From positions 233,276 to 297,275 of the forward strand of contig JASSKH010000007.1 of the NCBI GenBank assembly GCA_031763025.1: 64,000 nt of DNA, in the 5' to 3' direction. The number at the start of each line of letters is the position of its first letter. Positions within the stretch are counted from its first letter, which is position 1. The position numbers were made by a program, and so were the translations under genes. Source of the DNA: Macrocystis pyrifera (Eukaryota; Sar; Phaeophyceae; Laminariales; Laminariaceae). The notes under the pieces are model-generated. The model was given only the letters and a program-made list of their open reading frames with translations. It ran no database searches and was not told the DNA's origin. Of the stretch, positions 24,101-36,000 are shown in pieces.

Positions 24101-26771
24101 TCGATTTAGAGTGAGATCATATTTCCAGTGTTACAAAGGTTAAGAGGTACCTTCGTACGGCATAGGGTACCCTCATTTCGTGTGCCTTTACTCCGTGTAC
24201 CTTCGCTTCGACTAACTCGCGCTTGGTGTACCTTCACTTGGCCGAGGGTGTCAAGTATGGAGCTTCGCTTGGTGTACCTTGACGTCGGTTACCTTCACTC
24301 CGCTTAATGTATGTATCTTCATTTTGTGTACCTTCACTTCGTGTAGCTCCACTTTGTTAGTGTTTTACATATACCTTCACTTCGTTCTGTACATGCACCT
24401 CCACTACGTGTATCGTATTTCGCTTGGTGCATGTACCTTCACTTCGTGGTCCCCCACGTTGTCGAGGGAATGGCGCAGAGGCTTCGTCGACTTGCCAGAT
24501 GCTGAAGAATCAGACTTCTTTCTGCCCTTGCCCCCGAAGGACATCCGCTGCCGTACGGCCTTGTGCTTGGGCCGACGCGGGGGCTTCGAGTCCGACACCG
24601 CCTCCAGCTTTTCCTGCTGATGTATCTGTTTCCCCATGGCGCACAGCTCCTGCTCGGCAAGGGCCACTTGGTACGAATGGGCAACCGCAGGGCAACAAAT
24701 ATGCCAAAGTGAACAGCCCGAGTAAAAAAGGGCAAAGCCACGTAACCGCCTCATCAAAACATCATCAAAAAACTTTCCACTATTGGTACTACAGTACTAA
24801 TACTAATAATACTACTGTAGCAGCTACCACTCTCCCTGGCCGAACATATGGAAGGTTTGGGGTAAATAGTACTACTGTATCATGTACACCTTCCCTATAT
24901 TTGTGGACAGACAGAGCGGTCCTCTCAATATCAACTACCAGGCCGGCGTCCCCGGTGGCTTGAGCTTGAGCTTGAGCTTGGTCAGTGGTAGGTGGTCTGC
25001 GTGCCTGTCAAGATCAATTTCGTGGGTTCAAGTCTCACCGAGTGCATGCTCATAGCGACTTTTTCTCGCATAAAAATAATGATAAGCGGAAAGCGCGAAA
25101 GCGTGAGTTGGCTACATTCGATGAAAATCGACGAGCAGTGGGAATGCTGAACCCTATGCGCGACAAAAAAATAAAGGCACGTGCCGGGGGGGAGACGGGA
25201 CGACACCTGTGACCACGGCTTGTCCAGAAGATCGTCGAGGGTAAAACCTCCTATTACGGGGGTCCATAGTTAACAGGACCTATGGTGTACATAAAAACCT
25301 ATATATTTGCCTATTTTTACTAACAAAATTTGGTCCCGTTAACTATGGACCCCAGTAATACGAGTGGGCTGGAAAGTAAAAGTGATGATTAAAAAAATAA
25401 AATAAAAAATAAATAAAAAGTATACAAATAAAGCAAAGGATAAGGATAGCAATAGAGACACAAAACCCATGAACGCCCTCGCACGTAAGAAAGTGCAAAG
25501 CCACAAAAATCATTGCACCAAGCCACCACCAAGACTTGAATTGAAGACCACAACCATATACTTCCTACTATTACGGCGGGTCATGGCAAATACCTGGTAG
25601 GATCAAATATTGTATACATAGGTTTTCGTGTATACCGTAGGTCCTATGTACTACTCGTATGGCCCCCGTAATACTACACACGTCAAAGGCAGCGCCCAGC
25701 GAGTGCACTGTTCGTCTTCACAGAAGGCACGCCTTGGTTGTGCGATTGAACCTTGCTCACCAAGGTGGCTCCGAGTGGTCTAACCGGAACATGGACCAAC
25801 CACCCCCGATACCCCTTTGCATTGGTGCAACTTTAATCGACCAGGATAAGGAGGGATGTTTGCCTAATTCCACATAACTCTTGCATTGTACTTAAATTTA
25901 AACCCTAATTCTAACTCTAGAGCAAAAAAAAAAAACAACCCCAGCCATGGCCGACTTCGAAATTACGCGGGATGTTCTGTTGCCAAGATGGTTGATTTAA
26001 AGAGGATTCAGTGTGAACCATCAGCCATATTATCGGAGCTCTCGGTCAAATCATGAACACTACAGACGGGGGGGATGTTCCAACCACACTTGAAACACGA
26101 TGCGGCACTCAACAAACAACATGGCTTCAAAGCGAACGTGACGGACGACCTTCGACGAACGCATCATAAAAAAAACACGTTTAGATTCAAGCTCAGCAAC
26201 ATTCTCGCAAAACATGTGGGCACATCGTATCGTATCGTATCGTATCGTATCGTATCGTATCGTACAGTAAAGACGAGTCGAGAGTTTGAGTGCGTGCACG
26301 GCAAAGGGAAACAGACACGAGCCTTCTACACACGGACAGGGTGGATAAAGCGTGGCGACTGAGGCGAGCGGTCACACCCTACCACGCGTCCAACGGTTCC
26401 AAGCCCAAGGATTAGGATTGCACCTACAGTCTACAGTCTACAGTCTACAGTCTACAGTCTACAGTAAGACAAGGGATGCATGCTGCGGTAGGGCGATAGG
26501 GTCAAGTGCACCCAAAGTAGTACCGGTAGTTTCTGAGGTTACTAGGGTGCCTGCCTTGTGATACTCCATGCCCCACTTGGGGAACTCCATGCCCCACCTG
26601 CAGTCCCGATTTGGGGATAAATCAGTCCATCAGTCCATCAGTCCATCAGTCCATCAGTCCATGAGTCCAACTATAACCAAAAACGGGACTGCGGTCCTAA
26701 CAGGATAAAATTACCAATCAATCAATCACTCAATTAACCAACCAATCAATCAACCGATCGATCGACCAATC

Positions 26772-26815
<44 letters not shown>

Positions 26816-27004
26816 CCAACCCCATGGCCTACAGTAGGTGTATAACGAATAAAAAAAAACAAAATAAAATGCTGTTGGGATACCATGATATCATACCGGG
26901 TAACAGTTCCTCGTCTCAGGAGATCCGTGAATCAGAGAGCATCCTTTCACAACAAACGGTCTGACCTCTGTCGTTGCAGGCCTCATGTCTCATGTATCAC
27001 GAGC

Positions 27005-27038
<34 letters not shown>

Positions 27039-30000
27039 ATGCATCTCCTCTCACCGTCCTCCCCAGGCGGTACGAAGATCGTCGCGAGGGTCAGTTCACG
27101 TGGGCGCCGACCAAAAGCTCGCGGCGAAAACAATGCGCACCTGTGCTCCAGAACCTTCCGCAAGCCGAGACGAAACCGCGGGCATTCAAACCATGGGGTT
27201 CAAACCATGGGGTCAAGAGGAGTGTGCCAGCCTGAACGAATTGCTGTGGAAAAGGGGGAATATTGTCGCTATCCGCACGCCCAGGCATAATTGGCGTGGC
27301 GCAAGAGTGCGCGTTGAATCAAGCTTGAACGGAGCGGAGTTTTTCTGCCTGAAGAGTTGGTGCTTGAGAGAGCTTGAGCGCGAAGCGAATGAGCGTTATG
27401 GTACACTCTGCTTCGCTGCATGCGAGGCAATGCTCACGTATTTCCGGGGCAGTAGGGTACAGCCTGCTTGAGAGGTCGCGACTCGCCGCGCAACGCCCGC
27501 ACATCCCGCCCGTGTTCTCTTTGCGTGGTATCAATACTACACGTGAGCGTAAGTAAGCATATCGGGTATCGTGAATTTTTCGCGTTTCGTTGTGTTCAAC
27601 CAAATTCAGCGTACACGAACGAGACAAAATTTGTGCAAGGAGGAAGCACCGAGAGGTATCTTACCAGCGACATGGCAGCATGAGTACACTATAGACAATA
27701 GACTATACACAACATCCATGAGGCAATAATATGAGACAACAACAACAACACGCCTGCATTCACAGCATCCATGCAGTATGTATAGGCACAGACAAACACC
27801 ATACGCACCTTGAGCGGGACCGCGGTAAGAGACTTTCCCGGGAGGGTCGTGGCACCCAACGTAGTCTCCCCAAAGACCCGCGTGTCTGCGCACGACACTG
27901 CCAGCAGGAAGCTACTGCTCGGTACAGCCTCTGATGCCTGAAAACAGATTCGTGGTCGCGCGGCAATCGAACACGGCAATCCCATACGGTGGTCCGACAG
28001 AGCAGTCCCGCGAAAGGGTGGGGACGATGCACCGGGACAATCGGTCATCGGGGAGGGGAAAGACAAGCGCATCAGTGTCCCAATTATCACGGAAGGTCGA
28101 AGCGCGACAACAACAGCACCGCATATCGGGTCGTCGTGCGACCTTAAAAAACAACCCTGATGACGAGCGCTGTATATACTCCTCTGGTCCTCGGGCGACC
28201 TTAAAAAGTAACCCTTCGTACTGCTGTACGGTGTGTACTCTTCTGGTCCTCGTGCAACCGCAAAAAGCCTCCCTGCTGTTGTGCGTTGTATTTTTTTTTT
28301 CTGCCAACGGGTAGATATCAACGCCTATTCTGCTATCGGCGAGTATATGAGCATGAGCTATCGGCTGGGCTAAAAATCACCTGGGACCATGTGCTGTCTA
28401 GGCTGTCGGTACGGCGGTGGTTCATGGCGTTCGTGGAAGCAGCGCTCTTCTCCCCGCCCTTCCCATCGAAGGAGGAGCCGCTCTTGGACAACCGGTGCTG
28501 CTTGCGCACCCTTTCACTGCGGAGGCCCTGCACGTATCTCTCATCCAGCTCCACCTACACCGTCCACAGCATCGACGTTTCGGCATGTAGAATATTTCGA
28601 CGGGTAAAAATTCAGGCAAACGTATCCGACATTAGCACAGGGGCATAGTTGTACATGTGCATGAACCCTTTCAAAATTGCCCCTGTACAGAATAAAAATC
28701 CAATTCTACTATCAAGTCGTTTGTCCTCGGAACGGGAGTACAGCAGTGCTAAAGGGCCATGTTGCGACTCGAGAAGGTAACATAGCAGATACATCTAAAC
28801 GACTACATCGAAACGATTACACGGTTACAGAATCGGCGACACTGTGCGGCTCGTGCTGCTGGTGCAGGCGACCGGAAAAAAAGTATAGCTCGAAGTACAA
28901 TGCGGTGAGCTGTGTGATGTGTGACACCCACGCCTGCAGGATACTGCTGTAGTCGATGCATAAATGTTGTAGGCGCACTGCGGCGCGCTGATATCATACC
29001 AGGCGGTCGAAATCACAGCGCTTGCTGTTTTGGTCGCACTGCTGTAACGCATCGAAAGAAACACCACTACACTGTACTTTTCCTTACACACATTCCAACT
29101 ACTGTATAATAGTAAAATAGCACGCCGGCCTACCGAAGGATGCTAATACTACAAAACTACAAAGCTAAAATACAATCCCCATTTGGACTCAAATATGAAT
29201 ATAAAACGTACCAGGGGATATTATATCCCCGGCCGGAGTGGTATTGATACTATTACGGGGGTCCATAGTTAATAGGACCCATGGAATACATGAAAACCTA
29301 TATATTTACCTATCTTTAACAATATTTGGTCCTATTTACTATAGTATGGTCCCCCGTAATAGAATTAGTACACTAATGTCGTTCCAAGTAGTTTGGCCCC
29401 AGGCCGTGCACCAACACGTGCAACATACTTGTGTAAAGTGCAGACACGATAACGTAGTGCAAAGTGCAGACAGCTCAAGGAACAAATCCGCATTGCACGG
29501 TAGAGGTCAGCATGCTCTTCCCCAAGAAAGAGGTGCTTTGATATCGAAACGTCCCGTAGTATCAGCGCCAACACTATCCGACCGCGATACCGAAGTCGCT
29601 CCGCTCTGTGGTACTACCCCCTTGGTCTGCGTTGTGCATGCGTCATGTGTCATCCACCTGCAGTCTGAACGTCTCATCCCAGCAGCAGCGGTCGTTACTG
29701 CAGTCGTACGTTGCCACCTGTACAAGCAATACAGGCAACACAGACAACACAGGCAATATAGAGTAGGATTAACAGTCAATACGTACAGCAGTCAACATAA
29801 ATACCTGGTATAAATATTAATAGTAGCCTACTGCATTTGCAGTGGAGCCGATAACATACAGTAGTACATAGTACATAGTATTGTAGCCAATACAAAGGTG
29901 ACGAAATCTTGTTCGATATCACAGCTCATCTTTGTGAATACAGGCATAAAAAAATACCAGGTATCTGGTAGTAGTCGAGGCAATAGCAGCCAGCACAGTA

Positions 30001-33000
30001 GCAATGGTCAAAATACATTACGAGTCAATGGAATAGTAGTCAGTAGTCAGTAGTCAGTAGTCAGTAATCACTAGTCAGTAGTCAGTAGTCAGTAGTCAGT
30101 AATCACTAGTCAAAGCAATAGTGACGAAATCTTCTTCGATCTCACAAATGATCATGGTCAACACGTAAATATATACCTGATAAGTAGTAATCAAGACTAT
30201 AGCAGCGACCGCAATAAGAATAAGAGTCAAAATACCATACGAGTACGAGTCAATGCAATGCCTGTTTCGAGTAGTTAGTCACGAGTATATGAAGTATAGC
30301 AGCCGAATACTAAAGTAGACAATAGACATTAGACAGATATACAATAGACAAATAGACAGTAGACAGCAGTAGACAATATAGAGGTAATATAGGATAGTGA
30401 GCAAGTCGCGCAGGAGCCGTCATGCGTCACTGCTCAAGCTCAAGCGCATCATCGTAGTGATGTAGACAAAATCTGTGCAACAAAATAATACACGCCACGC
30501 CATACAAAGATGGAGTGTTTGAGGCCATCTGTGACTTTTTTAGGCCCTGAAACTTGAAAAAAGGCCGGAGATTGTTGTTTTCACGTATTTTCACGCGTTT
30601 TAGACCCCAAGGCCGACCGTACCGGGCTCTCGCTCTCCTTCTACAAATACCGCTGACTGTACTGCCTGTCTCAAGAAGCCTACCTGGAAGTCAGCCAGGG
30701 CGCCGTTCGCAGTTTTCACGTGTAACGTGATTTTCGGACAAAACCGCAGCGAATAAAAGAGTTTGAGGCATGTATCTCAACTTGGAATTGCAAAAATCGA
30801 ACGAGAACCAGATAAAAACATCGCGATTGGTGATAGACGATGAAGCTTGGTCAAACGGTTCACACGTGCGACGGACAGCTCATCGCCCAGATAGATCACC
30901 TACTGTAGGTCTTCATTTACGGTTATGAGACGCTGTGCAGAATATGTACAATACATAATATCCAACCCAGGAAACATGTCCTTGATCACGCAGATTGTAT
31001 ATACGGCTCCCACCCGGCAACATGAGTTAGATCATACAGATCATACAGATCAGAGAAGTTATCGTCTCTGAACGGTCTAGATGATATGTGTACATTATCT
31101 ATCTGTCTGAGGTCAAACTTTTCAAAGCAGAACAGCGAAACATTGCCCTTCACCTAGCAAGACTTTGGGAAGAGCAAGACATAGTGTTTGAGTATTTGCT
31201 ATTAATAAGTATTTCTTCAGAGGCCCTCAGTCATGTTCACAGCTGGTATCAAAAGTCTTGGCCGGTAGAACACATACATACATACATACGCGGAAAAGCG
31301 CGAAAGCGTGAGATAGCATAATTCCATGAAAGCGTCTAGCAGCAACGGGAATGCTGAACCCTCCCTCTGCGCGATAAAGTATACCGCGGGGGGGAAGGAA
31401 AGGGAAAACACACCTGTTACCACGGCTTGTGCAGAGAGAGACCTACTATTAATAATAGAAATAATAGAAAGCAAAAGTGAAGGGAAAAAGAAGAACAACA
31501 AAAAATAAAGCTGTGGTTGGGTAGGAACGTATGGAAGCATGTATGTAAGATAGCCGTTACAGCAACCGCTCGCCCGCCAATAGCCCCAATCGGCAAGCAG
31601 TATGAGCATGACCGACAGGCTAGAAGCTTCACATGAAAAAAAGCGGGGGAGGTGGACGAGACCCCGGCCATGTCTTCCTGGCAAAAGTTGTAAACCGACT
31701 ACCATTTCACACATGGAAACCCAACCCAATAGTCCCACCATGGCGAAATGAGAACTTCTAGGCCGCTCTCGAGGGGTGCAGGTCGGATTGCTGTTGATTT
31801 TACCGTCTGTTCCGAAGCGAGTGCCTAGGGGTCTGGCGGCGCGTGTGCCAATAGTTTCCGCGTCAAGCACACACGCTATTCCCGCCGAGGCATTCGACTA
31901 TGGAAACTTCCATCTTCCATGTTCGGTCTTTTGAGTCTCTATTCACGGTCCAACCACATGCCAGTTCCCAAGTCGTGGAGTTTCATTCCGTTGAACAGCT
32001 ACGGTAGACAATTACTCCACGGCTTTCATGGAGACGCACCCAACCACCAGCGCAGGAACTACTGTACCTCTACCCGTGCGCTTACCCCCGTACCTCGGGC
32101 GTGTCAACTTGCAACCCTAGAAAAGCGGCACTACTAATAGTTGCAATCCACACGGTAATATCTACTGGTATCATCAGTGGTTTAGTGTTTTAGTTAATGC
32201 CTTAGGGTAAAACGCGTTGTCGGACCAACCACAGTAGACCACACCACACCTACAACATTTTGTCCGGACACCCAAACCACCCTTACACTGATCCCACCCT
32301 TGCACCTCATCCAGTTTGGCACCCTGCTCCCACTTAGTGGTGCAGAAATATAGGAGGCCGAAAGCGCGAAGGGCGAACCGTGATGGTGTGGCTGGTTTGC
32401 GATTAGGGCTTCATCTCCGAGGACTTGCTAGCAGCGCTGCCCCCGTACCTCAGTCGGAGCGCGAACCGTAGGCGTATGGTCTGCAATTAGGGCTGAAAGG
32501 GTTAGGGATGCCACTACAGGAATAATAGAGAGTAGCGCTGCCTCCCGTGTACCCCAGGCAAAGTGGAAGCCAAGCCATAAGCGGAGGCGGAAGCGTTATA
32601 TAGGCTCACCTTGGTAGAGTTGGTCTCCATTTGCATTTCCTCGATCGAGGCGCTGCTCTCCTCCAGCATAAGCGTCGCGACAGCCTTCGGCGCCAGGGAC
32701 AACACTCCCACCACGCCCACCCCGTGCAACTGGCCCAGCCGGACCAACAGCGTGCCCACCCGATCCGCCCCGTCCCCACCCCCAACCCCACCTTCGGCCT
32801 CCGCATCGGCAATTCCACCAGAAGAATTTGAGTTTCCCGCTTCGCCCGTGGAGATGAGAGTTGACCTGCTCCGGGCGTCGGTACCGAATGACGGTGTGGA
32901 GAGCGAGAGCAGGTCTGCGCTGCCGAGGCCCAGTCGGCGCTGCTTCTCCGCTCTGGCGTGCCAAAGCTTGTCCGCCGTCGCCCGCCGCGCGATCTTGCGG

Positions 33001-36000
33001 GATGCCATATGGCGAGCAATCGCGCAGATTCTGTGAGGTAGCCCGGCCTCAAGCTGCAGCTCGATGGACCACAGGGCCTGTCGATCACGCCGATGGAGAT
33101 CAAGTCGGGGGGAGGGGTAAAAACGCCTTCCAGGTATCAAATGTTAGAGTATATTAAAAGTAATAGTCTATAATGAGGGCTTATTTACCTCCCTTTATAA
33201 CTGCAACAATACTTTTGGGAAAAAATACTTGGAACTACAGTGTGGAGAAAGTTTGGCACAATAATGGGGGGGCATAGTAATACATAGTAATACATAGTAG
33301 TACACAGTGCTATAGGAAACAGAACCCACGATGGAGCACTTTGTTCACTCACCAGATTTGGTTTTGATTTTTTCCGGGGGTCCATAGTTAATAGAACCTA
33401 TGGTATACATAAAAAAAACTACATATTTACCTATTTTTACTAACGATATTTGGTCCTAACTACTGTAGTCCCCCGTAATAGTACAGTACTACAATGCCCC
33501 CCCGAAATAAAATAGTAGACGGGTCAAGTCGGTCAATAGCTTGGTATACTTCAGGAAACTAATGGGTATCATTCTGGCCGCAACTTACATACGTATAATG
33601 GTATTGCTCTTATATTAATAGTGTTTACATGAAACGGTTATTACATGCCAGCATAGTATGGGTTTGATATTCCATTCAATTCGATTGGATAGTGAAGGTC
33701 TATTTCGGGGGTCCATAGTTAATGGGACCAAATATTGTTAGTAAAAATATATAAATATATAGGTTTTTATGTATACCACAGGTCCTATTAACTATGGACT
33801 CCCGTAATAGTGACGCGTATACAAGAAATACTAAAAGAACAAAGGCGCGAACGACGGAGTATGTGAAACGACGACCAGATAAAGCGGCGCAAGGCTGAGC
33901 GGTGTATACGACGCGGCTCCTAGCCTACATGAAGTCGTATAACCCTGACCCCAACCCCACCCTAGACCCCGAGCGCCTGGGATTATTCTCGGAAAAAGCA
34001 GCTGCGGTGAGAGTTTGCCCCATCACACAGCAGCGCTAATGTGCCGAAAACCTGGGGCAAGATGTAAACACTACTGCCATATCACGCAATACTCGATTCG
34101 ACTGAGACGGTGCTAAATCACTCAACAGTGACGGCCATACAATTTCGATTGAACAGGCTAGATAGCGACGGCTGTACAGCAACCGATTGTGAAGGCTGCA
34201 CAAGATTCCTCGAACACAGGGCGAGCGAGGGCAATGGAGGGGCGGTCAGCCGGGCTAGCGGGAGGCTAGCCTCCCTACTATTGCTACTAAAATTGACGCC
34301 CAGACTCGCACGGCGGTACCAAACCCGGGCAGTTGGCGGAGAAAGGTTGACATTTTCCGCTTGCGCTTTGCTCACCTGCAGCAGCTTTGGCTTGAGCTGC
34401 TTGGAGTCCGCAGTTTCCTGTACAGAAGCAACAACAATTTACAGCATCATGGGGCGAGGGCATGATATGCTGAGCACTTGACAAGTTTACGGACGCTATG
34501 GACAGGAACAGCCTCCTTCACTCGAATACTGTATGAATATCTCGTGCATTGTACCGGGTAACTGCTACATCATATCGTAGCATTATAGCACAACCCCACC
34601 TCACAGCATAGCAAAGCAAACAAATCCCCGCTATCACAACTGCGCTCCGCGCGGCGTACAGCATAGCAGTTACACTAGCTTGCCATCTTGCCTCGTCGAG
34701 AGCAACCTTGACTCCTGCTGACTGCCTCGTCTCCCATCTCAGGGTCCTCCTTTCCACCAAGCCCCACGCCGCTAGCACGTCCTCCCGAGGAAGCTGCCAC
34801 GGCATCAAATACCTGACCAAAAAAAAGCCGCGTGCAAGTAAACCCCTGTTCAAACATTTATATGTCGCGTTCGTCGACCAGGGGCGAGCTTCAACACAGC
34901 GAAACGCTACGTTTACGTGGAAAACTGTTTACTAAAATAAAACCTTGGTACGATATAGATATATATACAATGATTCGCGACGCCTGAGAGCGAAGCATTC
35001 GCTTCCGATTCCGCGTTGAATGTAGGCTGAATTACAAACACCTTCGCTTTTCCTGGCTTCGTGCTTGCTTTTTCGACCGCTTTCCTCGAGGGTCGCGCTC
35101 GCCGGGCTCCTTCGGGTGTTCTCCCGTGCGCTCATCTCGGAGTCTCACGCCACCGACGAGCGCGACGACCCCGAACCCGAAGGACATTTGCTGGGGCGAG
35201 GAGACACGGAGGTTCTATTTTTCGCGGTCCTGGAGATTTGTTTCGCTGTTGTTGCTACGCAAAAAGAGACAGACTTGATCTTAGCTCTTTTCTCTCCGAG
35301 GTTCGATTCTCGGCCTTGCTGATGCTACCGCCTTATTCTCCCGACTCCCTTCGTTTGCGGGCCGCCATCGGCCTGTTCGACCCCCTCGGTCTTGCCTTAC
35401 TCGGTGGCTGCCTTCTCTTGCCCCTTGCCCCTTGCTCCTTGCCCCAGTCCCTTCGCGAGTCGACTACACGCGCCTTCTCGAGGTATCGCGCCGTTCTTGG
35501 TACCAGATCGTTGGCTATCCCAGTGATATATTTGGTGTTTTATAAATCGGCACGTCATTTGTTCTCGCCGGAGGAATGGAATGGAGGTTGTTGAAGAGTA
35601 TGAATTCGACCGACTGTTGTGGGTTCAATAAGAAAAACCGACCAATCACATCGGAGGATATCATTCAGGTGGTCGTGCCTGCCCGGGCGGTCTACTGCTG
35701 CTGCAAGGTCTGGTCTCTGGAGGCGCATGGAAATACGAGTACTACTACTGCAGCAGTAGCAGTACAGCAGTACAGCAGTTCAGCCAGTAGTTCAGTAGTT
35801 CAGAGGCGTGTTCTACTTCGAATATGTACGTACAACGCTTTGTTTTCGCCGGTTGAATTTGATTGAAGGTTGTTGGAAAGTAGGCAGTATTAAGTGGGCC
35901 GAGTGCTGTGAGTTCGACAAGAAAAACCGACCAATCGTATCGGAAGATATCAAACGTGGTCGTACATGCTCGGATTGTCTACTGCTGCAAGGTCTGATCT

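Larger units (their letters stand above)
24667..27140 (-). other. VPS13-like intron 14 contents
   Basis: 2.5 kb holding a SINE (24,945-25,420) with a MITE inside, a second diverged MITE, microsatellites (CGTAT)8 at 26,225-26,265, a 7-bp ACAGTCT array at 26,427-26,465, AATC repeats at 26,710-26,818, (CAA)10 at 27,005-27,036, and hairpin MITE C at 26,597-26,698. Confidence 0.7.
28555..32609 (-). other. VPS13-like intron 11 contents
   Basis: 4.1 kb with a MITE at 29,253-29,359, a CAGGCAACA patch at 29,728-29,758, a GTCAGTA array at 30,040-30,115, a TAGACA patch at 30,320-30,375, and a diverged SINE relative at 31,280-31,500. No gene is seen. Confidence 0.6.
33078..34375 (-). other. VPS13-like intron 10 contents
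   Basis: 1.3 kb with a nested MITE pair (33,260-33,505) and another MITE A (33,702-33,808). The remainder is unremarkable. Confidence 0.6.

Noticed and set aside
24975-25050. A tRNA gene
   Set aside because: A good T-arm and A-box-like segment are present but the acceptor stem does not pair properly. The same sequence is repeated at 56.03 kb with a common body and A-rich tail, so it is a SINE head.
34794-34820. An upstream acceptor for exon 9 giving VFDAVAASS...
   Set aside because: That phase runs into a stop without a usable donor, whereas the acceptor at GTGGCAG gives a family-like helix and a usable donor in phase.
35300-35325. Possible tRNA B box (GAGGTTCGATTCTCGG)
   Set aside because: The stem and loop lengths do not fit a T-arm and no A box or acceptor stem is present upstream.
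35061-35594. 177-codon plus-strand open frame
   Set aside because: The C/T-rich composition gives long open frames in more than one phase, and no domain is seen. It may be a retroelement relic but cannot be supported.
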